From the NCBI GenBank assembly GCA_014529385.2, contig CM043963.1, positions 102,340,912 through 102,404,911 of the forward strand: 64,000 nt of DNA, given 5' to 3'. Both the position numbers and the translations under genes were made by a program. Positions 1-10,824 of this stretch are shown in pieces. Position 1 is the stretch's first letter. Every line of letters begins with the position of its first letter. Origin of the DNA: Adiantum capillus-veneris. Lineage: Eukaryota > Streptophyta > Polypodiopsida > Polypodiales > Pteridaceae. The notes beneath the pieces are model-generated. The model saw only the letters and a list, made by a program, of their open reading frames with translations. It searched no databases and had not been told where the DNA came from.

Positions 1-32
1 TTGACACACATACATGACAACCCCTTCGGCTA

Positions 33-308
33 CTACATGTGTTTTGCTTTCATCCCAAAGTTGAACCCTTTTGTCCTTCCAAACCTCCCTATAGCTCCTT
101 TCATCAGATTGTGCCTCCAATGCTCCCATTCCTTTGTGAGTCTCAGACATAGAACCCCTTTGTATTGTATCTTATTCATATGTTGTAGCAACCCAATACT
201 CCATTTCACAATACTGTGAAAATAATCTCCCACTGTCAATGCATCCATTGTTGGGAATGGAATGAGTGCTTTCTTCAAAAAACACAAATCAACTGACATC
301 GATAGCAC
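33..308 (-). CDS. Unidentified coding-like fragment
   Basis: An open frame of 91 residues on the minus strand. Its composition (W, H and M residues, mixed charged stretches such as LRLTKEWEHWRHNLMKG) looks more like real protein than random translation, and it runs close to the window edge, so it may be part of a longer exon or of a decayed transposon gene. I recognise no domain. It ends where the ~46-bp satellite-like array begins at about 300. It could equally be chance. Confidence 0.2.
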   Translation of the reverse strand: MLSMSVDLCFLKKALIPFPTMDALTVGDYFHSIVKWSIGLLQHMNKIQYKGVLCLRLTKEWEHWRHNLMKGAIGRFGRTKGFNFGMKAKHM

Positions 309-2790
309 CCTGTGGCCTTAGGGTCATAGATTTTCTAGCTAACAAAAAGAGCATCATGTGGCCTTAGGGCCATAGGGTTTCTAGCTAACAAATAGACCAC
401 CGTGTGGCCTTAATCCATAGTGTTTGTATCTAACAAAAAGAGCACCATGTGGCCCATAGGGTTTCTAGCTTACACAAAGAGATCCCTTTAGGGCCATAGG
501 GTTACTAGCCATCACAAAGATCATCATGTGGGCTTAGGTCCATAGGGTTTCTAGAAGTCACAAAGAGCACCCTATGGCCTTAGGGCCATAGGGTTCTCTT
601 TGTGATGGCTAGAAAACTTATGGCTCTAAGGCCACAAGAGCACAAAGAGGTTACTAACCACCACAAAGAGCATCCTATGGCCTTAGGACATCCTTTGATG
701 TTAAGGCCATAGGGTGCTATTTGTGGTGGTTAGTAACCTCTTTGTGCTCTTGTGGACTTAGGGACATAGGGTTACTAGCTATCACAAAGAGCACCCTATG
801 GCCTTAGGGCCATAGGGTTTCTAGGGCCATATGGTGTTCTTTGTGATCGCTAGAAATCCTATGGGTTTAAGGCCACACGATGCTCTTTGTGATGGCTAGG
901 GTTTCTAGCCATCACAAAGAGGACCCTATGGCCTTAGAACCATAGGGTCTCTAGCCATCCCAAAGAGCACCCTAGGGTTTCTAGCTTACACAAAGAGCAC
1001 CATGTGGCCTTAGGACCAGAGGGTTTTTATCTATTAAAAAATCACCCTGTGGTGTTAAGACCATAGGGTTTCTAGCTAACACAAAGAGCACCTTGTGCCC
1101 TTATGGCCATAGTGTTTCTAGCTAACAAAAGAGCACCTTGTGGCCTTAGGGCCATAGGGTTTCTAGCCATCACAAAGTGCACCATGTGGCCTTTGGGACA
1201 TAGGATTTCTAACTTACACAAAGAGAACCCTATGGCCTTAAGGTCATAGATTTTCTAGCTAACAGAAAGAGCACCATGTGGCCTTAGGGCCATAGGGTTT
1301 CTAGCTAACAAGTAGACCACCATGTGGCCTTAATCCATAGTGTTTGTATCTAGAAAAAAGAGAACCATGTGGCCCATAGGGTTTTTATCTTACACAAAGA
1401 GATCCCTATGGGCTTAAGGCCATAGGGTTTCTAGCTTACACAAAGATCTCCCTATGGTCGTAGGGCCATTGGGTTACTAGCCATCACAAAGAGAATCATG
1501 TGGCCTAAGGGCCATAGGGTTTCTAGAAGTCACAAAGAGCACCCTATGGCCCTAAGGCCATAGGGTTCTCTTTGCGATGGCTAGAAAACCTATGGCTCTA
1601 AGGCCACAATAGCACAAAGAGGTTACTAACGACCACAAAGAGCACCCTATGACCTTAGGGCATCCTTTGGCATTAAGGCCATAGGATGCTCTTTGTGGTG
1701 GTTAGTAATCTCTTTGTGCTCTTGTGGACTTAGGTACATAGGGTTATTAGCTATCACAAAGAGAACCCTATGGCCCTAAGGCCATAGGGTTTCTAGGGCC
1801 ATATGGTGTTCTTTGTGATTTCTAGAAATCCTACGGATCTAAGACCACAGATTGCTCTTTGTGATGGCTAGGGTTTCTAACCATCAAAGAGGACCCTGTG
1901 GCCTTAGGGCCATTGGGTCTCTAGCCATCACAAAGAGCACCCTATGGCGTTAGGGCCATAGGTTTTCTAGCTTACACAAAGAGCATCCTGTGTCCTTAGG
2001 ACCAGAGGGTTTTTAGCTATTAAAAAATCACCCTATTGTGTTAGGACCATAGGGTTTCTAGATAGCACAAAGAGCATCTTGTGGCATTATGGCCATAGTG
2101 TTTCTAGCGAACGAAAATACAACCATGTGACCTTAGGTCCATAGGGTTTCTAGCCATCACAAAGTGCACCATGTGGCCTTTGGGACATAGGGTTTCTAAC
2201 TTACACAAAGAGAACCTTGTGGCCTTAGGGCCATAGAGTTTCTAACCATCACAAAAAGCACCATGTGGAATTAGGGCCATAGGGCTTCTAGCTTAAACAA
2301 AGAGCTCTATGTGGCCTTAGGGCCATAGGGCTACTAGCCATCACAAAGAGCACCCTATGGCTTTAGGACACAATGATTTCTAACCATAAAAAAGAGCACC
2401 CTATGACCCTAAGGTCATAGGGTTTCTAGCTAACAAAAAGAGAACACTATGGACTTAGGACCATAGGGATTCTAGCTAACAAAAAGACCACCGTGTGGCC
2501 ATAGTGTTTCTATCTAGCAAAAATAGCACCCCGTGGCCTTAGGGCCATAGGGTTTCTAGCCATCACAAAGAGAACCCTGTGGCCTTAGGGCTATGTAAAT
2601 ATCTTTGTGATGGTTAGAGACCCTATGGCCCTAAGTTCACGGATGCTCTTTGTGATAGTTAGGGATTTTAGCCATCACAAAGAGCATCCTATGGCCTTAG
2701 GGTTTCTTGCTAACACAAAGAGCATCCTGTGCCCTTAAGGCCATAGGGTTATTAGCCATCAAAAAGAGCACCATGTGGCCTTAGGAACTC
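300..2790. repeat. Satellite-like tandem array, ~46-bp unit with higher-order structure
   Basis: About 2.5 kb is built from a degenerate unit reading roughly CCATAGGGTTTCTAGC, ACAAAGAGCACC, TGTGGCCTTAGGG, with a typical spacing of 39-47 bp. Some units are inverted (for example around 590-640 and 700-760), so local palindromes occur. A higher-order period is visible: the GGTTACTAAC landmark at 649 recurs at 1621 (972 bp), and GTCATAGATTTTCTAGC at 323 recurs at 1243 (920 bp). It carries no coding frame. It could be a dispersed satellite or the tandem-repeat core of a transposable element. Confidence 0.85.
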
Positions 2791-3450
2791 TAATCAGATT
2801 AGAGGGCATCCTATGGACTTAGGACCCAATGACCATAGATTAGTATGTATAGGCTTAGTATGTATAGATTAAAATGTATAGGCTTACGAAAGAGGACACA
2901 TCTTAGAAAGAAACCCGAAGGCAAAGGGGTTTTTCCCACTGCATGCATTGTCATGTACACATGGGGGTGCACTTATGTGACACCCATGAATATAGTCACT
3001 AACCAATAAAGACGAGATTATAACCCGACGGTCCTGACCTCCGTGCACCTCTAGACCGAGGTGTGTGGGGGTCGGGCATGGCTAGAGAATGTGAGGTATT
3101 TTACAATGTGATAATGTAGAAGCTCTAAGGGGACATTTATGCCACTCAACGACACCTACATGGGAACCATGTACACAAGAACTCTCATTAGATTAGAGTG
3201 CACCATGTGTCCCTGGGTCCATAGGATGCCAATGTGGAATCTCTAAAGGGTATTTAGTCCCCTCAAGAGAATCCAAGTGAGCACCATGAACATATGAACT
3301 TTGATTTGATTAGAGGGAACTCTATGGACCTAGGACCCAAATACTATAGATTAAGTAGTCCAAGCTTACAAAAGAGGTCACAGCTTAGAAATAAACCAGA
3401 AGGCAAAGGAGTTTTGCCCACTAGCTTGAGTAATAACACATACCTATGGA
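2785..3450. repeat. Three diverged copies of a segment following the satellite array
   Basis: The phrase GAACTCT-AT-AGATTAGAG followed by a CCTATGGACTTAGGACCC-like stretch occurs near 2787, 3179 and 3297. The block with AAGAGGTCACAGCTTAG and AACCAGAAGGCAAAGG at 3368-3410 is a diverged copy of 2885-2930. These are probably degenerate higher-order pieces of the array to the left. No gene is visible between 2,830 and 3,500. Confidence 0.5.
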
Positions 3451-3509
3451 CCTCCATCAATATAAGCCTCTCCAATGCACTTCCTCTTATGCCATGCATC
3501 CATAGTAGG

Positions 3510-4960
3510 TCATATATCAGGTAGCTCATTTAAAGACATGACTCTCACTGACCCCCTTGCAGGCTCCTTCTTCATGGGGTTGACTACATGATTCCATTGC
3601 CTCTTTAACTTAGAATACATCTCCATGAGTTGCCCAAAGGTAACATCAGTCTTTCTACCCACCAAATCATCCGTTAAACTATAATTTGGTTTTCCTTCTC
3701 CCAAAGAAAATTCGGATGCATTGTAATGTTGATTGGGTTTTCTCTTCTTCTTCTCTTTACATGTACCTATTTCAACCTGTTTCCCTCTTTTATGGTTGGG
3801 ACTTGCATCACTTGTGTCATTACCTCTTGTAACCCTCTTACCTACAAGCATGACCATAGCTCCCAGATCATCCTCTTTCTTCTCCAAATAGATTATGCTT
3901 ACCACCTTTGTTTTTCCCTTCTCTATAGCTGTCAAACCACTTGGCCCTACTTCCCCTTTAATCTCAAAATCATAATCTTGAGCTTGAGAAGGAATTTGTG
4001 AAGGAAGAGGAAACATGTCACCACCCATTCTCTTTGGCTTGTCACATTGAGGGCTTTTATGACCCCATTCACCACCATTGTAACATTGAAACATATCCCC
4101 TCTTCCAACCATGCCTCTTCCTCTACTACCTGATTGCTTTCATATCCACATCCATATCCATAGCTTTGACATCTTCCACCTCCCATCATATGCACACTAA
4201 GATTCTTTATAAGACCTACAACCTCTTCCATCTTCTTGCGAAAACCATTCACATCATGAGAAGCTTGTTGATCATAACCCGGCTCCCTGATGAGGACCCT
4301 TGGTTGCTCTACAACTTTCACTTCAACCTTTGGCTCGACATTGATTCCAAGTTGATGAAGACGCTCTACTTTCCACTCTTTATTCTTTGCAATTTCAACT
4401 GCCTCCTCAAAGGTCCTTGGCTTAAGCTCTACCTTCAAGCGTAGACTACTCCTCAAACTTGCAAGAAACCTATCCTTCTTCAACATGGTTGGAGGAGTTT
4501 TAGTTCCCAAATATGTACACCGCTTTGTACATAACGCATTGAATGCCTTCACAAAGTCTTCTATGGTCTGGCCTTCACCCTGTACCGATCCTTGAATAAA
4601 CACCATACCTTTTATAGATCTTCCAACTATTGGAATTGTGTAAGAAAATCATGCCTTACAGTTTCATAAGTCATAACTTGAGGAGGTTGGGCTGATTATA
4701 GCTCCTTTTCGTAGCCTTCAAACCGTTCCCTAGCATCTCCCTTTAAACAGAAGTAGAAGATTCATAGCACCAACGTTGGGTCTTGCTTGTCAGCAAGAAG
4801 GTAAGCAAACTCCATTCTCTCAATGATACCTTTGGCACTTTTATTTGATTTCCCACCAAACTCCAGAAAACTAAATGCCATGTCTTCCAAAACCTGTGAA
4901 CTAAAGGTAACTTGAAGCGATTCCTCAGTGGCGGGCACCAAAACACTGTTGGGCAAAAGA
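3510..4960 (-). pseudogene. gag: Ty3/gypsy-type gag polyprotein, broken
   Basis: Gag would package the RNA of a retrotransposon. Reading the minus strand from about 4,960 downward, the segment first shows a retrotrans_gag-like stretch (IIERMEFAYLLADKQDP, then FYFCLKGDARE). It continues with IEDFVKAFNALC and RFLASLRSSLRLKVE, patterns typical of plant Ty3 gag, and then a basic tail. The zinc knuckle near 4,085 reads CYNGGEWGHKSPQC: the second cysteine of the CCHC motif is a glycine. At least one in-frame stop (about 4,745-4,760), others near 4,620-4,690 and a frame change near 4,110 break it. A lysine-rich stretch (KEKKKRKPNQ) follows. No protease or polymerase follows it on the low-coordinate side, where the satellite-related DNA lies. 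Confidence 0.75.
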
Positions 4961-4999
4961 AAAAGTGGGGCACCTCTATAGCTATATGGACCAAGAGTG

Positions 5000-5827
5000 A
5001 TCGATCTTTAACCTTAGCACCACCAAAAAGTATACCAAACCCGCTCTTAGTAAACCCCAACAAAAAGTCCTATGCTCCCTTGGGAATTTACCAGCACACA
5101 CCCACCCAAAGGACTATAGCACATAGGAGAAAAACCCTATCAAAGCACGGATTTCTAGCACACACCGACCAATGCATATGAAGATAAGGGCCTTCCCTTT
5201 TACAATTTAACATCACAAACCCACAATTTCAACATCAAATCCACAATTCATAGATACATGGCCTCCCAATCTGACTGCACACAATTTGCCACTAGGCTAC
5301 CATAGCCATAACCCTGCAGAGAACTAGTCATAACTTGAAGAGCACAACCCCAATTGGGGCACTTTAGAGCTTGAGAGAAAGCTTGAAAAATGCCTAACAA
5401 GAAAGCTTCAGATGAACAAAATTGAATCTACACGTCAGTACATGGAAAATTGACGCGAACAGAGAGCTGTCCCGACACGACTACACATAGAGTAGGCAAG
5501 GCGAGGGCAAAAACTGCAACAGAAACCATCAAGGAGACACAGTGAGCTCAAACCTGAAATTTTCTAGAGTTTGGTTGAACGGTTTTAAGTTTTTACATGA
5601 GTTTTAGTTATATAGAAGTCTCACTTCAAAAAACTCGCTCAAGAGCACTTACAGTAGCCTGACACCTGGCACTATACTAGTGACTTTCCTTGCATGTACT
5701 TGTGCTTGCTAAAGCAAGCTAAAAACCCCACAAAAATAAATCCCACACACATTTTTGGCATCGAGCATCATGTCCGTATGTACAATTTTACAAAAAACGG
5801 GGTGTCAAAAATGCGCCAAACAATGTG
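5000..5827. other. Non-coding stretch upstream of the broken gag
   Basis: This lies on the 5' side of the minus-strand gag and may be its leader and LTR, but I find no convincing primer-binding site, no TG...CA boundaries and no second copy. It holds short open frames only. Confidence 0.4.
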
Positions 5828-5829
5828 TA

Positions 5830-6320
5830 GTCGTGAACCACAATAGAACTTGAAATTCTTATACTAAAATGAAAGAGGAAGAGACAAAGAACACAATGTA
5901 GTTCTTGAAGTTGAATTTGGATCGGAATATTTGCCTATGTGCTATCTCACCACTCTAGATCATCACGCCATTTCAATGACTAAACGGACTCGGATCATCA
6001 CAAAACTTTAAGGGAAGCTATATTAGGTCTACAGAGACAGGTCTACAGAGCCCGGTGGCCATCTAACAAGGTACTAAATCATCATCCATCATGTACCAAG
6101 TCACAAAACTACAATAGGACTACATAAACACGTCATCCTAAGGTTTAATAACATCCTACTACGATCAAAATGTTAAAAAAAGTGATTTAAGCACTCAAAG
6201 CTAAAAATAAGACTCACGAGCCTGTGGTCGTGAACCATAATAGAACTTGAAATTCTTATACTAAAATGAAAGAGCAGGAGACAAGGAACACAATGTAGTT
6301 GCTGAAGTTGAATTTGGATC
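5830..6320. repeat. Pair of ~94-bp direct repeats, offset 397 bp
   Basis: 5830-5923 and 6227-6320 are near-identical: both begin GTCGTGAACCA, run through TAGAACTTGAAATTCTTATA and end GTTGAATTTGGATC. The retrotransposon integrase to the right decays exactly where the second copy ends (6,320). The pair may therefore mark an insertion or recombination boundary, or very short terminal repeats of a ~490-bp element. The 303 bp between them hold no gene. Confidence 0.75.
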
Positions 6321-6384
6321 ACCAATCAATCAATACTCCTAGGAGTGGCTAGACCAAACCACACTACTTCCCATGGTCATATTT

Positions 6385-6560
6385 GATCTTTTGGCAAGTA
6401 ATGAATTAAGTCACATATTCTTGTATGTCCTTTTTCATTGTAGGCCAAAAGAAATATGTCTCAATTCCATTTATTGTTGCTTGATTCCCTTTATGCCCAG
6501 CATATGGTGGAGCATGTGATTCATTATGACCTTATCTCTTAAAATTTTAGTAACAAGATA
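6385..6560 (-). pseudogene. pol: Integrase zinc-binding (HHCC) domain, truncated
   Basis: Integrase would join retrotransposon cDNA to host DNA. The minus strand reads NESHAPPYAGHKG, then FFWPTMKKDIQEYV, then CQKIK, matching the HHCC zinc domain of Ty3/gypsy integrases; the penultimate conserved cysteine position is disturbed (preceded by a stop and reading FITCQK). Beyond it a GLV-stop-PLL stretch resembles the usual linker to the catalytic core, but the DDE core is absent because the repeat ending at 6,320 follows. Confidence 0.85.
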
Positions 6561-6689
6561 GCCATCTTGGACCACGTGTGGTTCTTGCATCTTCCCAAGT
6601 GTTGTGGTAGACATAACATCTCAAAAATCTAGTTCAGTAGCATACTCATCAAAAATAGAGATTAGATCATTGTGATAGGCTATTGGCAT

Positions 6690-7060
6690 AGCATTACATC
6701 AAGGTCTATGTGAGAGTGCATTGGCTACTTGATTGTGCTTGCCAAGAATGTGAGCAATATGAAAATGAAACTGCAAAAGAAATTTTGCCCAACTTATTTG
6801 TTTGTCAGAAATCTTGGTTTGTGTCATGAAGTACTTGAGACTCGGTGATCCTTTTGGATGATGAAGGGTGTCCCAAGTAAGTAATGCTTCCACATATCCA
6901 AGGCATGTAAGATAGCTAGAAGCTCTTTTTCATAGATGCTAAGAATCATCTCATCTATGGCATGCCCTTCTTGAAGTAGTATCACCCCAAGACAATCACC
7001 ACTAGCATCACAATGGACCTCTCAAATGGCTTTGAGAGGTCTTCTGGCACTAAGACAACT
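6690..7060 (-). pseudogene. pol: RNase H domain of the Ty3/gypsy element
   Basis: RNase H removes the RNA strand of the RNA-DNA hybrid. On the minus strand the first catalytic aspartate lies in CDASGDCLGVIL (about 7,012-6,980), the glutamate in YEKELLAILHALDMWKHYL, and a KDH near 6,848 sits where TDH is usual. The C-terminal end reads SLKYFMTQTKISDKQ, then HILGKHNQVANALSHRP, the usual RNase H to integrase junction. One frame change separates the KDH part from the SLKY part. It follows the reverse transcriptase directly. Confidence 0.9.
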
Positions 7061-7149
7061 TGCGATGTGAGTCTATGTATAATCTTAGTGAAGGCTTTTT
7101 TCTCCTTTTCAGTTCATACATACTTGACGTTCTTCTTGATCAAATCATG

Positions 7150-8000
7150 TAATGGTCCTGCCATGGTCGAGAATTTTGCAATGAATCTTCTATAGTATGA
7201 GCACATTCCAAGAAAATTTCATAGCTCATGTAGATTCCTTGGTTCATGCCATTCATTTATTATCTTAAGCTTTTGTGGATCCATACGGATACCATCCTTT
7301 GAGATAATATGACCTAAATATTGAATCTTTTCTAAGAAGAAGTTACTCTTTTGTGATTAATGAACAACTTATTCTCTTGCAATGCTTGAAACATTGCTTT
7401 GAGATGATCTTTGTGTTCTTCTATGGACTTAGAGTAGACTGTGATATCATCAAAGAATACTCCCAGTGTAAGCCCTATGTACACAAAAAAATATTCCCAT
7501 CATTTGATTGAATGTGGATGGAGCCTTTTTCAGCTCAAAAGGCATGACAAGATATTCATACAAGCCAAAGGTGGTCCTAAATATTGTCTTGTGAGAATAT
7601 CTTCTAGTACATTTCTATTTGAGATAGCCACTTTTAAGGTCTATTCTATTAAAGTAGGTAGATCTTTGTAGCTTATCAAACAAATCCTCAATCCTTGGGA
7701 TAGCTATTCTTTACTTTCATCTTGTTTATTGCACAATATTCTACACACATTTTGTATGTACCATTCTTTTTGTGCACTAATAAGATATGAGAACAAAATG
7801 GCCAAAGAGCTAGGTGTTACCGTTCCTTTTTGCACAAGTTTATTTACTTGTGACATAATCATATTTTTTGGAGCTATGGAGACTTGCTAAAAAGGTTTGT
7901 TAGGAGGAAATCTTCTTGGTATGATCTCAACCTATGATCGTCATCCCCACTTCTAAGAGGTAACTCTCCCGGGGGATGTCATCGATAAAAATATCAACAT
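7150..8000 (-). pseudogene. pol: Reverse transcriptase domain of the Ty3/gypsy element
   Basis: Reverse transcriptase copies retrotransposon RNA into DNA. Palm motif A reads FNRIDLKSGY at about 7,622-7,650 (usual F-x-K-I-D-L-R-S-G-Y). Next comes YLVMPFELKKAPSTFNQMM near 7,500-7,550, then the catalytic VFFDDITVYSKS at about 7,425-7,460, and the thumb with QYLGHIISKDGIRMDP, then YYRRFIAKFS near 7,150-7,330. A stop follows motif A, a frame change lies between the MPF and FFDD segments, and another stop lies in the thumb, so it is inactive. Despite this the domain is close to complete. Confidence 0.93.
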
Positions 8001-8093
8001 GTTTATTTAGAAACAAATAGAAATCACTTTATACTTTGAATGAACCATTAGAAGAGACAGCGTTATTTTTAGGAACATTCTTGATAAATGTCA

Positions 8094-8460
8094 TTAAGAA
8101 AAAATAAAGCTCTTTACTGATTTGTCAAAGGAGTCATGAGATACAAAGGGGATGGCATGCCCCTTCTCATTGACCTGATGAGTGATGTCTCTACCCTTGT
8201 ACTGAAATGCTACCAACCTCTCTGGAAACTTGATGAAATCAGCCATACGATTAAACCATGGTGCTCCAAGCAACACATCCTCATTCTTGAATGTGAAGCC
8301 TTATCAAAGGTGTGATTGGGGTCTCTTGGCCTTCAAAGTGTCCTTCAGTAGCATATGTTGATCCCATCTCATGAGCATGTATCCCTAGCTTTACTTCTAA
8401 TCCCTGTGTGTGGAACTAGAATCAAATAGGATGAGTGCATCATGTTCTCTCACTTTTGCC
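8094..8460 (-). pseudogene. pro: Retropepsin-type protease and protease-RT linker
   Basis: The aspartic protease of the element would cut Gag-Pol. The active-site region at about 8,415-8,440 reads ALILFDSSSTH; the family standard is LFDSGAT/STH, so the active-site glycine is replaced by serine. A stop follows within a few codons. Downstream, DVLLGAPWFNRM and FPERLVAFQYKGRDITHQV are typical of the region between the protease and the reverse transcriptase of plant Ty3 elements. Confidence 0.8.
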
Positions 8461-8539
8461 CATGTATAACATAAGGGGCTTCCAAGTGGAAGACCACCCC
8501 TCTTCCTTGTAGTTCTAAGGGGTTCCTTCTTTGCATTCT

Positions 8540-10164
8540 TTTGAGGGCATGTGCGGTAAGAATGACCTTGTTCACTGCATTTAAAACATCTACTATCCTT
8601 ACGATAATGCTCTATATCTTCAAAAGATAGTTGATTCTTACCTTGGTAGCCAGACTTTTCTTTAAGGTTCCTAGTTTTGGTAGAAACATTTTGATCTAAA
8701 TTTCTTCCTTTCTCTTGTGGCTTGTCTCTCCCATTCTTTGGCTTTGAATCCTTGTCCTAGCTTCCTAGTTTTGGTAGAAACGTTTTGATTTGAATTTATT
8801 CCTTTCTCTTATGGCTTGTCTCTCCAATTCTTTGGCTTTGAACCCTTGTCCAAATCTTGGAATTTGATGTTTGAGGCAACCATTGAGTGGTGGATAACCT
8901 CCAAAATAATCCTTTGTGTATTTATATAGTTTCTCCAATCCTTAGGGAGCCCTAGCATGGAATTGTTGGTTTTTCTCCAAGAAGTTGATGTGCTTGTATA
9001 CCGTAGGTTTGAGATGTGGATCTCAAAACTTCTCCACATAATTTTGCATGTTTCTCCATCATCAAGCTTTAGGCTTTGCCATGCTGTAAGCACTTGATTA
9101 GAAGCCCCACTGGATAAGAATTGCTTCATGATAGAAACTCAGCATGTTTTCTAAGTTCTCTAAGCTTCTCCCTTGGAGTAGAGGCTTGCCTATCATTGAC
9201 GAGCTGATTTTTGCAGAGGCATAGCAACATGTCAAAGTTTGGATGACTCCACAAAGATTACATCCCCAAAGACCGCATTAAATTGTTGGACAAAGCTTAG
9301 AACTTTGTCCACATTGTTGAACGTCCCATCAAAGGAGAGGAAGGTTGTTATGCTTTACCTCCATCCTTAAACTTTCTTAGGCAAAATTCTCTCTTCCAGC
9401 TAGCATGAGAGCATCGACGGCATCTCCTCTTGCGTGCTTTGAGAGAATTGCTATCTGAGTAGGAGAGACTCTCGGATCTAAATGAGCTTGACGATGATGG
9501 AGAGCTAGATGGTTTTTTCTTTCTTCGTTTCTTTTCAAATTTCTTCTCACTCTCTCGTAAATGACAAGAAGAATGACAGCTTGAAGATCTTCTTCTCCCA
9601 AAGGGAGGCAATGATGAGGGAATTCTTCACATCTCACATCTGTATTAGATGAACAAGACTATCTTCTGCATTCACAAAAAATTATCTCTTGTATCTTTAT
9701 ATTTCTTCTTTCCCTTTGCCTCACATTGAGGGCTTCTTCCTCTTCTTGTAGCAGATGAGTGCTTCTTTCCCTTTGCGTTCTTCCAATCCCTCTGCCTCAC
9801 ATTGAGGGCTTCTTCCTCTTCTTGTAGTAGATGAGTGCTTTTTGTGCTTGATAGAATTTCCACTTTTCGAAGTCTCTTTACAAGACTTCACAGGAGAATT
9901 CTCTTTGGGACCAGGGACAATAAGATTCCTTGTTTGCATTTGTGTTTGAACCATAGCCTACAAAGCAAGATTTTCCATAGCTTCTTGTAACTTGCGAGCA
10001 AGAAATTCAATTTCCCAAATTCCATCAGCAGTTGTAGCATCATTGTGAAAATCCAAAGAGGTGAAGTCGACCACTCTCTCCTCTCCTTGATTGTGTTCAA
10101 ACATGGTGATGGTGCTTTGTGAATCAGAAGTTCCTTGTGAGATATAACTATTTCGTGGGAACAA
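8540..10164 (-). pseudogene. gag: Gag polyprotein with CCHC knuckle, degenerate
   Basis: The N-terminal part starts near 10,164 (MFPRNSYISQ) and contains VVDFTSLDFHNDATTADG. A basic, serine-rich section (RRGRSPQCEAE, then KKFEKKRRKKKPSSSPSSS) follows. The core reads AWQSLKLDDGET near 9,080 and GLPKDWRNYINTQRIILEV near 8,900, typical of Ty3 gag. The zinc knuckle at 8,548-8,587 is perfect: CFKCSEQGHSYRTC, spacing C-x2-C-x4-H-x4-C. Several frame changes occur. A 76-bp tandem duplication (copies at 9,721 and 9,797) lies in the basic section and, not being a multiple of three, shifts the frame. A second smaller duplication near 8,640-8,820 repeats the GGTAGAAAC, TTTCTTCC and TGGCTTGTCTCTCC landmarks. 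Confidence 0.85.
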
Positions 10165-10506
10165 TCACAATTATTCCCCTTTGTGAATCAAGAGAAATCT
10201 CTTCAGATCTCACACCTTTATTTGAAATCTTTTGATTAATCAAGGTAGAAAGCAAGGTCAGAACATTGCACGTCTTGAAGCTCACAAAATCCTTTTGAGA
10301 TTTCTGTATGCGCAATCGTGATAAAACCAAAGGTAACCCCCGTAAGGGTCCAGTATTAATATGAAAGCTCCCATGGTGTTTAAGTTGCAAAATGCACAAG
10401 TTAATAGATCCCAATACTCACTGCAATGGTTGATTAAAAGGTTCAACCCTTCACGCTCAATCTTAGAACCGCCCTTTTTCCAAAACAAAAGAGATAACCC
10501 ATATAT

Positions 10507-10519
10507 GCTTTGTTACCAA
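10507..10519 (-). other. Primer-binding site, initiator-Met tRNA type
   Basis: The minus strand reads TTGGTAACAAAGC, differing at two positions from the plant retrotransposon primer-binding sequence TTGGTATCAGAGC. It lies directly after a CA dinucleotide that would end the 5' LTR and about 340 bp upstream of gag, which is the expected position. Confidence 0.6.
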
Positions 10520-10666
10520 TGTCAAAGAACTAGGGTTAAAGTGCAACACAAATTATTGATTATCTAGGTTAAGCAATCAAATGTCTAACATTGAGGATAT
10601 TTGAGCATGACAATTACAAAGCAAGTAACAAAGATTCAATCACACATCACACACATGTACCAAAAC

Positions 10667-10710
<44 letters not shown>

Positions 10711-10824
10711 ACACCAGTTGAGGGCCAAACTTTCTAGAGCCGATCCCCCCCCCCTCTAAAAGGACTTTGTATTAATTAATTCTTCTTCAAAAGAGCTTCC
10801 GATCAATACAACTGGCTAATCACA
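10520..10824 (-). repeat. Probable 5' LTR (~305 bp)
   Basis: On the minus strand this segment starts TGTGATTAGCC (10,824) and ends CTTTGACA (10,520) just before the primer-binding site, so it has TG...CA ends. It contains the (GA)n tract at 10,670-10,705, a run of C at 10,747 and an AATTAATTAATTC stretch. No second LTR is present, so the outer boundary is inferred from the TG and from the gag fragment of another element that begins next to it. Confidence 0.45.
10670..10705. repeat. (GA)18 microsatellite
   Basis: A pure (GA) tract inside the probable LTR. Confidence 0.97.

Larger units (their letters stand above)
6320..10824 (-). mobile_element. Ty3/gypsy LTR retrotransposon, 5' part, degenerate
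   Basis: On the minus strand the order is probable 5' LTR (10,520-10,824), primer-binding site (10,507-10,519), leader, gag (10,164-8,540), protease (~8,420), reverse transcriptase (~8,000-7,150), RNase H (~7,060-6,690) and integrase zinc-binding domain (~6,560-6,385). RT-RH before integrase is the Ty3/gypsy order, not the copia order. The integrase catalytic core and the 3' LTR are missing; the element stops at the direct repeat ending at 6,320. Several stops and frame changes show that it is dead. Individual domains are listed separately. Confidence 0.9.

Noticed and set aside
300-2790. CRISPR-like array of repeats
   Set aside because: The units are contiguous degenerate copies without unique spacers, and the genome is eukaryotic.
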